The notes: generated by a model from the letters alone, not told the origin. DNA of 64,000 nucleotides from JAJYSO01 sp964579505 (GCA_964579505.1 CAZOGC010000002.1:124001-188000), one strand, 5' to 3'. Shown: positions 35,708-45,319, numbered from the stretch's first letter. Made by a program: numbers and translations.

Positions 35708-37582
35708 TTAAACGGGTAAGGTCAGTTTTTCCGAAAAATCTACCTGGGTAACACCCTCGGTAATTTCAGTTGTTTTTCCTAAATAAACCAATTTATATCC
35801 CTCGCCTACTATTTCTATTTCTTGGCTGTTAGAAGGAATAATATTGAGTTCTCCTTGGGCATCCTTAACAAATAGGGGTACAATGTTGTTGTGGGCTTTT
35901 GAAATTTCAATCATCCCAAAATAATGCTCCTGCGAATTGATATCCACCTCGTGGATTTGAGGATTTTTTCGAGCCACTGTAGCTAATTTACCATAGTCAT
36001 CGGTATAAGAAAACAATCCTTCTTTGGGGTTTTGTTCCGGATCGTCCATTTCTTCTTGTGAAACCAATCGAAAGGCTCCTTTTTCACCAAAATGTTTTTG
36101 AAACCGACTAATGGCGGCTTTGTTAATTTCAGAATTTTCTGTCAGCGCCATCACATATCCTATATCGCTAACTTCCAAATTATCATCAATATCATTATTA
36201 TAAATACTGGTTTCGTAGGCTTCTAAACCCAATTCTTTAGCGCGTTTTATATTGTTATGATTGGTATCAATCAGCACCACGTGACGATTGTTCTGTTTAA
36301 GATAGACCCCAATTAACCTCGAAATTAGAGAGGCCCCTACAATCAAAATACCTCCGGATTTGTCAAGGAAAACGCCCAGTCGTTTAGAGACCCAACGAGC
36401 GGTGGTGGCATTGAGAATAACCGTTCCTAAAACGACCATAAAAACCAAAGGAGTAATGAGTTCGGCTCCCGGAACGCCCATAAGCGTTAATTTAATTCCG
36501 AATAAAGAGGAAACCCCTGCTGCAACAATTCCACGCGGTCCCACCCAACTGATAAACACTTTCTCTTTAAACCTTATGGTAGAGTTTGCGCTGCATATAA
36601 AAACCGCAAGAGGACGGAGGCCAAAAACCAAAATGGCAAAAATTAATAAGGCTTTCCAATTATACACCAGCAAAAGCTGATCGATGTCAATATTGGCTGC
36701 CAAGAGTATAAACAGAATAGACACCAACAATATACTCAGAGATTCTTTAAAATAATGCATCTCCTCGAAATTGGGCAGGTCAATATTGCCAATCACCATA
36801 CCCATCACTACTACGGCAATGAGGCCGCTTTCATCGGCCAAAAGGTTGGCAATAACAAAAACGGTAAGTACCGAAGCCAAGGTAAAAATGTTCATTAAGA
36901 ATTTCGGAATGAGGTTTTTGCGAATACAATAGGCCAGACCACGGGCAAAGGTGTAGCCTAGGGTTAACCCAATCAGCAGAATTTTAGCCAACCCGAGAAG
37001 AATCTCTCCGGTAGTACTTTGCCCACTACTGGTGGTAATAATATCAAAAACCACAATAGCCAATACGGCGCCGATGGGGTCAATGATAATTCCTTCCCAT
37101 CGCAAAACGGCAGAAATATCTTTTTTTAGGGGGATATGTCTTAAAATAGGACGGATAACCGTGGGGCCGGTGACCACCACTAGAGAGGCAAATAAAAAAG
37201 AAACGCCCCAAGACAAGCTAAAAATATAGTGAGCGGCTATTCCTGCCCCGGCGAAAGTAATTACCACTCCTAAAGTAACCAATTTCAAAACTACCGGTCC
37301 TACTTTGAGTATCTCAGATTTTCGCAAAGTCATCCCTCCCTCAAAGAGGATGATGCTGACCGCCAAAGAGACAAAATAGAACATTTCCTCTCCCGGGAAA
37401 AGACCATTTTTGCCATTCCACATCGGTTCGATTAGTTTGTGGCCATCGGCTGTAACTAAAGTAGAAAAAGGACCCACTGCCAAACCAATAAAAATCAACG
37501 GTAAAATTGCCGGTATTTTCATTCGATTGGCAACCCATTGTGCCAAAACTCCAAAAATGATTAAACCAGCCAATTCTAACAT
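35708..37582 (-). CDS. CPA1-type cation/proton antiporter with TrkA-N domain
   Basis: The 624-residue protein has about 12 membrane spans with the antiporter core (for example ILFEGGMTLRKSEI, VVVTGPTVIRPIL and SWVGPRGIVAAGV). A cytoplasmic RCK/TrkA-N domain follows (from about 410: GILIVGASLISRLIGVYL and IDTNHNNIKRAKELG), which probably binds a nucleotide and gates transport. Such proteins exchange Na+ or K+ for H+. It follows the second antiporter gene by 8 nt on the same strand, so the two form an operon. Confidence 0.9.
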   Translation of the reverse strand: MLELAGLIIFGVLAQWVANRMKIPAILPLIFIGLAVGPFSTLVTADGHKLIEPMWNGKNGLFPGEEMFYFVSLAVSIILFEGGMTLRKSEILKVGPVVLKLVTLGVVITFAGAGIAAHYIFSLSWGVSFLFASLVVVTGPTVIRPILRHIPLKKDISAVLRWEGIIIDPIGAVLAIVVFDIITTSSGQSTTGEILLGLAKILLIGLTLGYTFARGLAYCIRKNLIPKFLMNIFTLASVLTVFVIANLLADESGLIAVVVMGMVIGNIDLPNFEEMHYFKESLSILLVSILFILLAANIDIDQLLLVYNWKALLIFAILVFGLRPLAVFICSANSTIRFKEKVFISWVGPRGIVAAGVSSLFGIKLTLMGVPGAELITPLVFMVVLGTVILNATTARWVSKRLGVFLDKSGGILIVGASLISRLIGVYLKQNNRHVVLIDTNHNNIKRAKELGLEAYETSIYNNDIDDNLEVSDIGYVMALTENSEINKAAISRFQKHFGEKGAFRLVSQEEMDDPEQNPKEGLFSYTDDYGKLATVARKNPQIHEVDINSQEHYFGMIEISKAHNNIVPLFVKDAQGELNIIPSNSQEIEIVGEGYKLVYLGKTTEITEGVTQVDFSEKLTLPV

Positions 37583-37590
37583 ACTATAAC

Positions 37591-39624
37591 TTATTCCGGG
37601 TAAATCATTATTTTGGTTAAATCAGGGTAGTAATGTTCTAATTTCCTAGGAAAACGTTCAAAGTGACGTACATGTGAAATGTAACCACTTCTGGCGCCTA
37701 CTACTATTAAAAAGTCTGTGCTTTTTACTTCTGTTTTTAATAAGATAAAAAAGGTTTCCCAATCTCTAAATTCATTAAAGTTAGTTTTTAAACTCAATTT
37801 ATTATTTTCAATATACTTCTGAATAGCTTTGTAGGTTTCTGTTGTACAGTACAAACTTAGGGGTATTGAAAGTTCAGTTGATAACTTGGATACTTTGTCT
37901 ATCCAAACCACAAAACCTTCTTCAAACTCTGCATGAGGAGGAACAACCAAAAATAGTCTTTTATGGTTAATTAAAGGTGATTGAAAATCACATACAAATA
38001 GTGTTTTTTTGGTTACAGAGATAATACTATCCATCTTATCACCAATAATTTTATCTATAAATCCGGTTTTAGGCGGCCAACCCACAAAAACCATATTAGC
38101 CATTACTTCGCGAGCTGTTCGAGCAATTCCACTAGCAGCATTATGATCTATTGTGGCTATTACTTTTACCTTCGTTTCAGAAGCTTTGGCTTCTTTAACT
38201 GCGTTTTCTAAACGTTGTCTGGCTTTTACAATTTTTGTTTCTGCTTCCTCATTATTTGGAACTACCGTTAGTATAGACAAAGGATTGGTAGATTTTTTAT
38301 CTTTGACGAAGATGGAAAAGTTTAACATCTTCTCAAGATTAAATGTGTTAGCAATCGGGATTAAAATAAATTCATTATTAACTATAGGTTCTAAATCTAC
38401 ATCACCATCGGTTTCTTTAATTATGTCTTTTGCAGCTTTTTCGGTTACAAAAGAAGCTATAATACAAGCAATTAATATTAAGATAACGGTGCCGTTTAGC
38501 ACATTGTCATCTAGTATTCCGGCCTGATGTCCTACAATAATTACAGCCAGTGTTGCCGCTGCATGAGCGCCGGTTAGACCAAACATTAAATTGCGTTGTG
38601 CTTTGGTAAATCTAAACACCAATTGACTGAAGAAAGCGGCCAACCATTTTCCAAACAAAGCTACTACTGTTAATGATCCGGCAATGACTAATGCCATCCA
38701 ACCGCTAGTAATTACGCTTAAATCTACAATCATTCCTACGCTTATCATAAAGAAAGGAATGAATAGTGAATTTCCGAAAAACTCAATTCTATTCATTAAT
38801 GTAGAAGAAGTAGGGATGAGTTTATTAAGGGCTAATCCAGCAAAGAAAGCACCAATAATTGCCTCTAATCCGGTCATTTCTGCTAAAAATCCGGCTAAAA
38901 ATACGACGGCTAAAACAAAGATATAATGGGAATGTTTTTCACTCGAAAACTTTTCAAAAAACCATTTGGCAATACGCGGAATAACCAAAAACATAAATGC
39001 TGAAAAAAGTACTACACTAATGCTTAGTCTAATCCAAAATTCAGGAGAAAGTCCGCCAGCATGCGACCCTAAAATAACAGCTAACAAAATAAGTACAGCT
39101 GTATCTGTAAGAATGGTGGCTCCTACCGTAACGGCTACTGCTTTATTTTTAGCAACGCCTATTTTTCCTACTATTGGGTAAGTAACCAATGTATGAGTAG
39201 CAAACATACTGGCAGTAAGTAAAGAAGCATCAAAATCGAAATGAGGATCACCTATACTTAACAAATAATAACACACCGGAAAACCTATAACCAGTGGTAT
39301 CATAAAAGTGAACAACCCAAACAACAAACTTTTATTTCGGTTAGCTTTAAATTGATTTAAGTCTAAATCCAATCCGGCAATAAACATAATATAGAGCAAG
39401 CCTATAGTTGAAAAGATTTCTATCTTATCTTGTTCTATAATATCTAATCCCTGCGGGCCGATAATTATTCCGGCAATGATAAGTCCTATAATCCCGGGTA
39501 CTTTTATCTTTTTGAGTAAAATGGGCGCCAACAATATAATAAAGAGTATTAACGAAAAAATTAATACCGGACTTTGTAAAGGTAGTTGAAATTCTTCGGC
39601 TAGATGTTGAAGGAACTTGTCCAT
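37591..39624 (-). CDS. CPA2-type cation/proton antiporter with UspA-like tail
   Basis: The 677-residue protein has a 12-13 span antiporter domain (FIAGLDLDLNQFK, TATDT-like ILTDTAVLI, LTGAHAAATLAVIIVG). A C-terminal region from about 430 resembles universal stress protein domains (KVKVIATIDHNAASGIARTA, ANMVFVGWPPK). It probably exchanges K+ or Na+ for H+ under cytoplasmic regulation. The CPA1 gene follows after 8 nt. The 181-bp spacer upstream to the divergent MBL gene is AT-rich; I saw no full promoter box. Confidence 0.9.
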   Translation of the reverse strand: MDKFLQHLAEEFQLPLQSPVLIFSLILFIILLAPILLKKIKVPGIIGLIIAGIIIGPQGLDIIEQDKIEIFSTIGLLYIMFIAGLDLDLNQFKANRNKSLLFGLFTFMIPLVIGFPVCYYLLSIGDPHFDFDASLLTASMFATHTLVTYPIVGKIGVAKNKAVAVTVGATILTDTAVLILLAVILGSHAGGLSPEFWIRLSISVVLFSAFMFLVIPRIAKWFFEKFSSEKHSHYIFVLAVVFLAGFLAEMTGLEAIIGAFFAGLALNKLIPTSSTLMNRIEFFGNSLFIPFFMISVGMIVDLSVITSGWMALVIAGSLTVVALFGKWLAAFFSQLVFRFTKAQRNLMFGLTGAHAAATLAVIIVGHQAGILDDNVLNGTVILILIACIIASFVTEKAAKDIIKETDGDVDLEPIVNNEFILIPIANTFNLEKMLNFSIFVKDKKSTNPLSILTVVPNNEEAETKIVKARQRLENAVKEAKASETKVKVIATIDHNAASGIARTAREVMANMVFVGWPPKTGFIDKIIGDKMDSIISVTKKTLFVCDFQSPLINHKRLFLVVPPHAEFEEGFVVWIDKVSKLSTELSIPLSLYCTTETYKAIQKYIENNKLSLKTNFNEFRDWETFFILLKTEVKSTDFLIVVGARSGYISHVRHFERFPRKLEHYYPDLTKIMIYPE

Positions 39625-39805
39625 GTAAAAATATTATGTTGAGCGGATAAAAATAAATAAATATAGCAGAAATCAAATAAAAGGAGCTTTTTTATAGCAA
39701 AAATATAACCCACATGGCTTCATCTTGTTAAAAATAATCTAACACCTTCATTATATTGTTTTTAGTTCTCGCCTTTTAGTATTTTGCTGCACCAAATTTT
39801 ACAAT

Positions 39806-40672
39806 ATGAAATTGTATCCTATTGAAGCCGGTAATTTTAAACTAGATGGAGGTGCCATGTTTGGGGTAGTTCCTAAAAGTTTATGGACGCGTACCAATCC
39901 GGCTGATGCTAATAATATGATAGATATTGCTACGCGTTGTTTATTAATTGAAGACGAAGATAAACTCATTTTAATAGATAACGGGTTAGGTAATAAACAA
40001 TCTGAAAAATTTTTTAGCTACTATTACTTATGGGGTGATTTTTCATTAGATAAATCATTGCAAGCATACGGTTTTCATCGAGATGATATTACCGATGTTT
40101 TCCTTACTCATTTACATTTTGATCATTGTGGAGGAAGTATTCAATGGAATAAAGAACACACCGGTTATGAACCAGCTTTTAAAAATGCTCATTATTGGAC
40201 CAATAAAGAACACTGGGAATGGGCTATTCATCCAAATGCTCGTGAAAAAGCTTCCTTTTTAAAAGAAAACCTATTGCCTATGCAAGAAAGTGGGCAGTTG
40301 CTTTTTGTAGAGCGAGAAAAAAATAAGAATACGGCTTTTATAGATCAATTAGGGTTTAACATTTTATTTGTTGACGGGCACACCGATAAACAAATGATTC
40401 CTCATATACAATACCAAGGAAAAACCTTAGTATATATGGCAGATTTATTGCCCACAACCGGACATATTCCACTACCCTATGTAATGGGATATGATACTAG
40501 ACCTCTATTAACATTGGCTGAAAAAAAGGCTTTTCTAGATACAGCAGCCAATCAAGAATTTTATCTATTTTTGGAGCACGATGCACACCACGAAATAATT
40601 ACTCTTAAAAATACCGAAAAAGGAGTGCGACTAAATGAATCATTTAAATTTAATACTATTTTTAATTCTTAA
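39806..40672 (+). CDS. MBL-fold metallohydrolase
   Basis: The 288-residue enzyme has the metallo-beta-lactamase zinc motif THLHFDHCGG (about 109-118), then DGHTDKQM, YMADLLPTTGHIP and a final FLEHDAHHE. All zinc ligands are present. This size class includes lactonases and related hydrolases; the substrate is not clear. It has no signal peptide. The subtilase gene starts 5 nt downstream, so the two are co-transcribed. Confidence 0.88.
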   Translation: MKLYPIEAGNFKLDGGAMFGVVPKSLWTRTNPADANNMIDIATRCLLIEDEDKLILIDNGLGNKQSEKFFSYYYLWGDFSLDKSLQAYGFHRDDITDVFLTHLHFDHCGGSIQWNKEHTGYEPAFKNAHYWTNKEHWEWAIHPNAREKASFLKENLLPMQESGQLLFVEREKNKNTAFIDQLGFNILFVDGHTDKQMIPHIQYQGKTLVYMADLLPTTGHIPLPYVMGYDTRPLLTLAEKKAFLDTAANQEFYLFLEHDAHHEIITLKNTEKGVRLNESFKFNTIFNS

Positions 40673-40677
40673 ATAAC

Positions 40678-42417
40678 ATGAAGAAACCATTTTTAAAATC
40701 AACCTTAACGGCTATAGCAGCCACCGCTGTATTAGCAGGTTGTGGACCGGCGCAAAGCACCTTAAGTTCTATTCAATTAGCACCACTTACTAACAATGTA
40801 TCTACTCTACCCACCAAAGTAGCTAAGTTGAGTAATACTCAACTCAAATCTTGGCCCACTATGGGAATGATTTCCGATACTGTTCCGGGAATGAGTGTTA
40901 AAAAAGCCTATCAAGACATTATAAAAGACAATAAAGGACAAACCGTTGTTGTTGCTGTTCTTGATGCAGGTGTAGATATTGATCACGAAGATTTAAAAGA
41001 TATTATTTGGACCAATAAAGACGAAATTCCTAATAATGGAATAGACGACGACAAAAATGGATATGTTGACGATATTCACGGTTGGAATTTCTTAGGAGAT
41101 CAAGTACACGCCAGACTTAACTTTACACGTATAATTAGCAAACTTCAAGCTAAATACGAAGGAAAAACAGCTAATCAAGTTAGCGATGCAGACCAAGCTG
41201 AATTCAAACTCTATCAAAGAGCTAAAAAACAATACGACAAAGAAGTAGCTGACGCTAAAAAAAGTCAAAAACGTTTTGCATCTTATGAAAAACAGTTCAA
41301 AAAAACTAAAGAACGTATTGAAAATGCCATAAACGTATTAAAAAGCACTTCCGGTAGTAATAACTTAACTACCACAGATGTAAGTAATATTTCTTCTGAC
41401 AAAGAAGAAGTTACGGAAGCAAAAAAACTTCTTTCTGCTATTTTTAGACGTTCAGGTGCTAAAAATTCAGATGCTATTTTAGCTGATTTAGAGAAAGCTG
41501 AAAAACAACTTCAAAGTGGAGAAAAATATTTTAGCAGTAAGTTAGAATATCACTTAAATATAAATTATGACGGTCGTAAATTAGTAGGTGATAATCCTGA
41601 TGATATTACCGATACCGGATATGGAAATGGCGATGTTGACGGCCCCACAAAAGATGAAGAAGATGTAATGCACGGTACACACGTAGCCGGAATTATTGCT
41701 GCAGAACGCAACAATGGTATTGGTTTAAATGGAGTAGCTAACAATGTAAAAATTATGGCTATTCGTGCCGTTCCTGATGGAGACGAATTTGATAAAGACA
41801 TTGCATTAGGAATTCATTATGCAGTAGATAATGGTGCTAAAATCATTAATATGAGTTTTGGTAAATCATTTTCTTCTCATTCTGATTGGGTTTATAAAGC
41901 CCTTCAATATGCAGCTAAACACAATGTTTTAATTGTACATGCTGCCGGAAACGACGGATTAAATTTAGATTTAGACAGCAGCTACAATTACCCTAACGAT
42001 CAAAAACGCGGAGCTTCTTCTGAGTTTGTAAACAACGTACTTACGGTAGGTGCTTTAAACGACATTTATGGAGAAAACTTAGTGGCTTCTTTCTCTAACT
42101 ACGGAAAAGTAAATGTAGACGTTTTTGCTCCCGGAGTTGAAATTTGGTCTACTACTCCATTAAATCACTACAAATTTTTACAAGGTACCTCTATGGCTTC
42201 TCCAGAAGTAGCCGGTGTGGCCGCCGTAGTTTGGTCTTATTTTCCAAATTTAACTGCTTCACAAGTTAAACACGTAATTATGGAAAGTGGTATAACCACC
42301 AGCATAAACGTAGCTTTGGGTGGAAGTGCCTCAGATGAAAAACCATTTAACGAAGTATCTAAATCAGGTAGAATGGTTAACCTATACAATGCCTTAATTA
42401 TGGCAAGTAAGCTATAA
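40678..42417 (+). CDS. S8 subtilisin-like peptidase, lipoprotein, with long insert
   Basis: The 579-residue lipoprotein (Cys22 in AVLAGC) has the S8 triad D96 in VLDAGVDIDH, H332 in MHGTHVAGI and S505 in GTSMASPEVAG, with the oxyanion Asn in HAAGNDG. About 235 residues separate the Asp and the His, against roughly 40-60 in standard subtilases. This insert (about 120-310) is rich in Lys, Glu, Ala and Gln and looks like a coiled coil. There is no T9SS tail. It is probably a periplasmic or surface protease. A strong terminator follows. Confidence 0.92.
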   Translation: MKKPFLKSTLTAIAATAVLAGCGPAQSTLSSIQLAPLTNNVSTLPTKVAKLSNTQLKSWPTMGMISDTVPGMSVKKAYQDIIKDNKGQTVVVAVLDAGVDIDHEDLKDIIWTNKDEIPNNGIDDDKNGYVDDIHGWNFLGDQVHARLNFTRIISKLQAKYEGKTANQVSDADQAEFKLYQRAKKQYDKEVADAKKSQKRFASYEKQFKKTKERIENAINVLKSTSGSNNLTTTDVSNISSDKEEVTEAKKLLSAIFRRSGAKNSDAILADLEKAEKQLQSGEKYFSSKLEYHLNINYDGRKLVGDNPDDITDTGYGNGDVDGPTKDEEDVMHGTHVAGIIAAERNNGIGLNGVANNVKIMAIRAVPDGDEFDKDIALGIHYAVDNGAKIINMSFGKSFSSHSDWVYKALQYAAKHNVLIVHAAGNDGLNLDLDSSYNYPNDQKRGASSEFVNNVLTVGALNDIYGENLVASFSNYGKVNVDVFAPGVEIWSTTPLNHYKFLQGTSMASPEVAGVAAVVWSYFPNLTASQVKHVIMESGITTSINVALGGSASDEKPFNEVSKSGRMVNLYNALIMASKL

Positions 42418-42438
42418 ATAATTGCATTAAACCTTATA

Positions 42439-42473
42439 AAATCTCCGTAATATTTATTTACGGAGATTTTTTT
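42439..42473 (+). terminator. Rho-independent-type terminator
   Basis: Perfect 12-bp stem AAATCTCCGTAA (42439-42450) with 42458-42469 and a 7-nt loop, running into seven T residues. It ends the MBL/subtilase unit. Confidence 0.88.
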
Positions 42474-42542
42474 ATACTTATTTGTTTTATCCTCTTTCTA
42501 GCCACTTTTACGTACCTTTAAACAGTAATTCTATTTTTACTT

Positions 42543-42782
42543 ATGACCGCTTACATAAAAATAGCTGTTTTTACGTATCCTAGTGAATATGCTGTACTCA
42601 AGCTGCTTTTAGAACAACACGAAATACGTTTCTTTTTTCAAAATGAAACCGCTATAAGCATACTTCCTTTTCATTCTAATGCTATTGGTGGAATTATTTT
42701 AAAAGTGCATCCTGAAGACGTAGATAAGGCCAAAGAAATTCTTCATCATTTTAGAAATGAAAACAACCTTCACATCGTTTAG
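42543..42782 (+). CDS. DUF2007-family small protein
   Basis: The 79-residue protein matches the DUF2007 (putative signal-transducing) pattern: VFTYPSEYAVLKLLLEQHEIRFFFQNE, a glycine-rich strand GGIILKVHPEDVDKAKEIL. The fold is ferredoxin-like and some relatives are regulatory tails of larger enzymes. There is no operon partner. Function unknown. Confidence 0.8.
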   Translation: MTAYIKIAVFTYPSEYAVLKLLLEQHEIRFFFQNETAISILPFHSNAIGGIILKVHPEDVDKAKEILHHFRNENNLHIV

Positions 42783-43309
42783 TATTCTTGAAAGGTTATC
42801 AACATATATTATTATTATATCTTTTTCTTTCTTTTTAAAAAAATTAAAATGGTGTTTATTATAGGGTGTTAATTGCGGTATTCTTTTTCTACTCTTTTTG
42901 TAGCTATATGATTTGTAAAAAGTGATAAACATAATAAACTATAATTGTTAAAATTAAATACCTTAAAATCAACTTTATTCCTTTTTTAATACACACTTGT
43001 TAACAGTGCTGTAAACGTATAAAAGTGAATTAAAAATTTTTGGTGTATATGTTTATAAGCTGTTGATTGTCGTTCATAATTTTCTATCAAAAAAGAATTA
43101 CTTTTTTATACCAATTCAAAAAAAGTACTATACTGAAATAATTATTGAATAAACCAAATTTAGTTTTCAAAAATTAAGTGGAGTTATTCACAATTTACCG
43201 TTTATTGTAGTGACTTGAAAATTAATAAAATATCATTTTTAATTAACACGTCGTTCATTATACTTTTTATACATTCCTTATCTTTGTCAAATCACAAAAA
43301 AAATAGGTT
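42783..43309. other. 527-bp very AT-rich intergenic region with DnaA-box-like sites; weak candidate origin
   Basis: This is the longest gene-free stretch in the window, and stretches of it are over 80 percent A+T. On the + strand it has an exact TTATNCACA match (TTATTCACA, 43184-43192) and a one-mismatch site TTATCAACA (42796-42804). A one-mismatch site lies on the minus strand at 43050-43058. TGTTAACA at 42998-43005 is palindromic. The rpiB promoter lies at its right end. No ORF or RNA gene was recognised. Rough hand counts suggest C exceeds G on the + strand to the left and G exceeds C to the right. The evidence is suggestive only. Confidence 0.3.
43279..43286 (+). promoter_or_regulatory. 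Putative -7 promoter box (TATCTTTG)
   Basis: Exact TAnnTTTG match 23 nt before the rpiB ATG. Confidence 0.6.
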
Positions 43310-43741
43310 ATGAAAATTGCCATAGGAAACGATCACGCCGGAACCAGTTATAAAAAAGCTATTGTAAAACATCTTGAAAATAAAGGAATTACAGTACAAA
43401 ATTTTGGAACAGATAATGAAGATAGTGTAGACTATCCTGATTTTATTCATCCGGTAGCCCATGCGGTAGAAACCCATGCGGTAGATTTAGGAATTGTACT
43501 TTGTGGTAGTGGAAATGGTGCCTCTATGACGGCAAATAAACACCAAGACATTCGTTGTGCATTGTGTTGGAATCTCGAAATTACCACCTTGGCTCGTCAA
43601 CACAATAATGCTAATATTTTAAGCCTTCCGGCACGGTTTATTTCATTAGAGGAAGCATTAATTATGGTAGATGCTTTTTTAGAAACTCCTTTTGATGGCG
43701 GGCGTCACCAAAGACGTATAGACAAGGTTAAAACTTGCTGA
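43310..43741 (+). CDS. rpiB: Ribose-5-phosphate isomerase B
   Basis: The 143-residue enzyme starts MKIAIGNDHAGTSYKKAI and has the catalytic C65 in VLCGSGNGASM, the general fold of LacA/RpiB, and NANILSLPARF near the end. It interconverts ribose-5-phosphate and ribulose-5-phosphate in the pentose phosphate pathway. The zinc-exporter gene starts one base after its stop, so the two are co-transcribed. Confidence 0.95.
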   Translation: MKIAIGNDHAGTSYKKAIVKHLENKGITVQNFGTDNEDSVDYPDFIHPVAHAVETHAVDLGIVLCGSGNGASMTANKHQDIRCALCWNLEITTLARQHNNANILSLPARFISLEEALIMVDAFLETPFDGGRHQRRIDKVKTC

Positions 43742-43742
43742 C

Positions 43743-44657
43743 ATGGGGCATCACCACCATCATTACGACCAGCATCATGAAATGTCGGGTAAAAATTTAT
43801 TTTATTCGGTTCTTTTAAATTGTGCTATTACTATAGCAGAAATTATTGGTGGATTGATGAGTGGTAGTTTAGCGCTCCTTTCAGACGCATTGCACAATTT
43901 TAGTGATGTTATTTCTCTTTTAATCAGTTATATAGCGAATAGAATTTCTAAGAAAGAAGCTGATTTTTCAAAAACCTTTGGCTATAAAAGAGCAGAGATT
44001 ATTGCAGCCTTTGTAAATGCTGCCACGCTTATCATATTAGCTGTTTTTCTTATTATAGAATCAATAAAACGTTTTTTTGGAGCTAGAGAAATATTAAATG
44101 CCGATATGGTTATTATCTTATCTATAGTAGCTATAATAGGCAACGGAATATGTGTATTAATGTTACAAAAAGGGAGCGCTCATAATATGAATATTCGCTC
44201 TTCTTATTTACATCTTTTAACAGATATGTATACTTCTGTGGCGGTGTTAATAGGCGGAATTTTAATGAAATACTATCAAATTTACTGGGTTGATAGTCTT
44301 CTTACCTTACTTATTGGAGGTTATTTGGTGTATTTAGGTTTTGATTTGCTAAAATCTTCTTTTAAAGTAATGATGCTTTTTAGCCCTCAAAACATTAAAC
44401 TAGAAAAATTAGTAGCTAAAATAAATACGGTTGAAGGTGTTAAAAACATACATCACATTCATATTTGGATGCTTAATGAATACGAAGTTCATCTAGAAGC
44501 TCATGTAGATTTAGAAAAAGACATTAAACTATCAGAATTTGATTTAATTTTAGAAAAAATAGAAGAATTGGCGGCTACCAATTTTGGTATTAATCATTTT
44601 AATATTCAACCTGAATTTAATAAAGCAGATAATAAAGCTATAATTGTTCAAGACTAA
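43743..44657 (+). CDS. Cation diffusion facilitator (zinc-type exporter)
   Basis: The 304-residue CDF protein starts with a histidine-rich stretch (MGHHHHHYDQHHE) and has six membrane spans with the metal site D48/H51 region in SDALHNFSD and HLLTDMYTS in TM5. The C-terminal ferredoxin-like domain includes HHIHIWMLNEYEVHLEAHV. It should export Zn2+, Co2+ or Cd2+ against protons. The histidine tail is native and likely binds metal. It follows rpiB directly. Confidence 0.93.
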   Translation: MGHHHHHYDQHHEMSGKNLFYSVLLNCAITIAEIIGGLMSGSLALLSDALHNFSDVISLLISYIANRISKKEADFSKTFGYKRAEIIAAFVNAATLIILAVFLIIESIKRFFGAREILNADMVIILSIVAIIGNGICVLMLQKGSAHNMNIRSSYLHLLTDMYTSVAVLIGGILMKYYQIYWVDSLLTLLIGGYLVYLGFDLLKSSFKVMMLFSPQNIKLEKLVAKINTVEGVKNIHHIHIWMLNEYEVHLEAHVDLEKDIKLSEFDLILEKIEELAATNFGINHFNIQPEFNKADNKAIIVQD

Positions 44658-44691
44658 AAAAGATACTTTGTTTTTACCTATTCATTTTAGC

Positions 44692-45120
44692 ATGCAAAAA
44701 TTTGAAACTCTTTCACGTAAAGAGTTGTATGATATATTGCAACTGCGCTCGGCTGTTTTTGTGGTAGAACAGACATGTATTTATCAAGATATAGATGGTA
44801 AAGACGACAAAGCTTTGCATATTTTAGGTAAATCAGCTGATAAGCTAGTGGCTTATGCACGTTGTTTTCCTCCCACTATTTATTTTAAGGAAGCAGCTAT
44901 TGGCAGGGTTATCATTCATAAAGAGTACAGAAATAAAGGATTAGGCCATCAACTTATTAAAGCGGCTATAGCAGCTATAAAAACGGAATATAAAACCACT
45001 AAAATCAGAATTTCAGCCCAACAACACCTTACTAAATTTTATGAATCTCATCAATTTAAAGTGGTAGGAGATGGCTATTTAGAAGATGGTATTCCGCACA
45101 TTCAAATGATAAGAGAATAA
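44692..45120 (+). CDS. GNAT-family acetyltransferase (ElaA-like)
   Basis: The 142-residue protein has the ElaA-type start with LSRKELYDILQLRSAVFVVEQ and DIDGKDDKALH, then the acetyl-CoA loop IIHKEYRNKGLGHQLIKAA (Q/RxxGxG/A motif). The substrate is unknown. The start at 44692 fits the family; an in-frame ATG at 44644 lies inside the preceding CDF gene. It is 34 nt after the CDF gene. Confidence 0.88.
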   Translation: MQKFETLSRKELYDILQLRSAVFVVEQTCIYQDIDGKDDKALHILGKSADKLVAYARCFPPTIYFKEAAIGRVIIHKEYRNKGLGHQLIKAAIAAIKTEYKTTKIRISAQQHLTKFYESHQFKVVGDGYLEDGIPHIQMIRE

Positions 45121-45122
45121 AC

Positions 45123-45319
45123 TAACCTGTTGTGTATTTATGGTAATTAGAGTCATTTTAAGTATGCATGTTGTCAAAGTGAGCCTGTCGAACTTGCATA
45201 TTTTACTATAATAGATGCTTCGACATGGGCCTACCATAGGCAGGTGACAAAATGTATTTTTTTTAAGTATTAAAATGAGTATTTGCTGGCGAAATTAGCT
45301 CTATATGTACAACAGGTTA
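45123..45319. repeat. MITE-like 197-bp inverted-repeat element
   Basis: Eleven-base perfect terminal inverted repeats (TAACCTGTTGT at 45123-45133, its complement at 45309-45319) bound this gene-free segment, and AAC flanks both sides as a possible 3-bp target duplication. A nested imperfect inverted repeat runs from TGTCA (45172) to TGACA (45249) and includes GAGCCTGTCGAA and GCTTCGACATGGGCC. The element fills the gap between the convergent GNAT and MFS genes. It encodes nothing. It might be a degraded non-autonomous element or a bidirectional terminator-like structure. Confidence 0.5.

Noticed and set aside
38153..38527. 124-codon open frame on the plus strand
   Set aside because: It is antisense to the CPA2 antiporter. 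The hydrophobic look comes from the complement of membrane segments.
43743..43790. Engineered His-tag at the CDF N-terminus
   Set aside because: MGHHHHHYDQHHE looks like a tag, but histidine-rich tails are common in native CDF zinc exporters and the surrounding DNA is ordinary chromosome.
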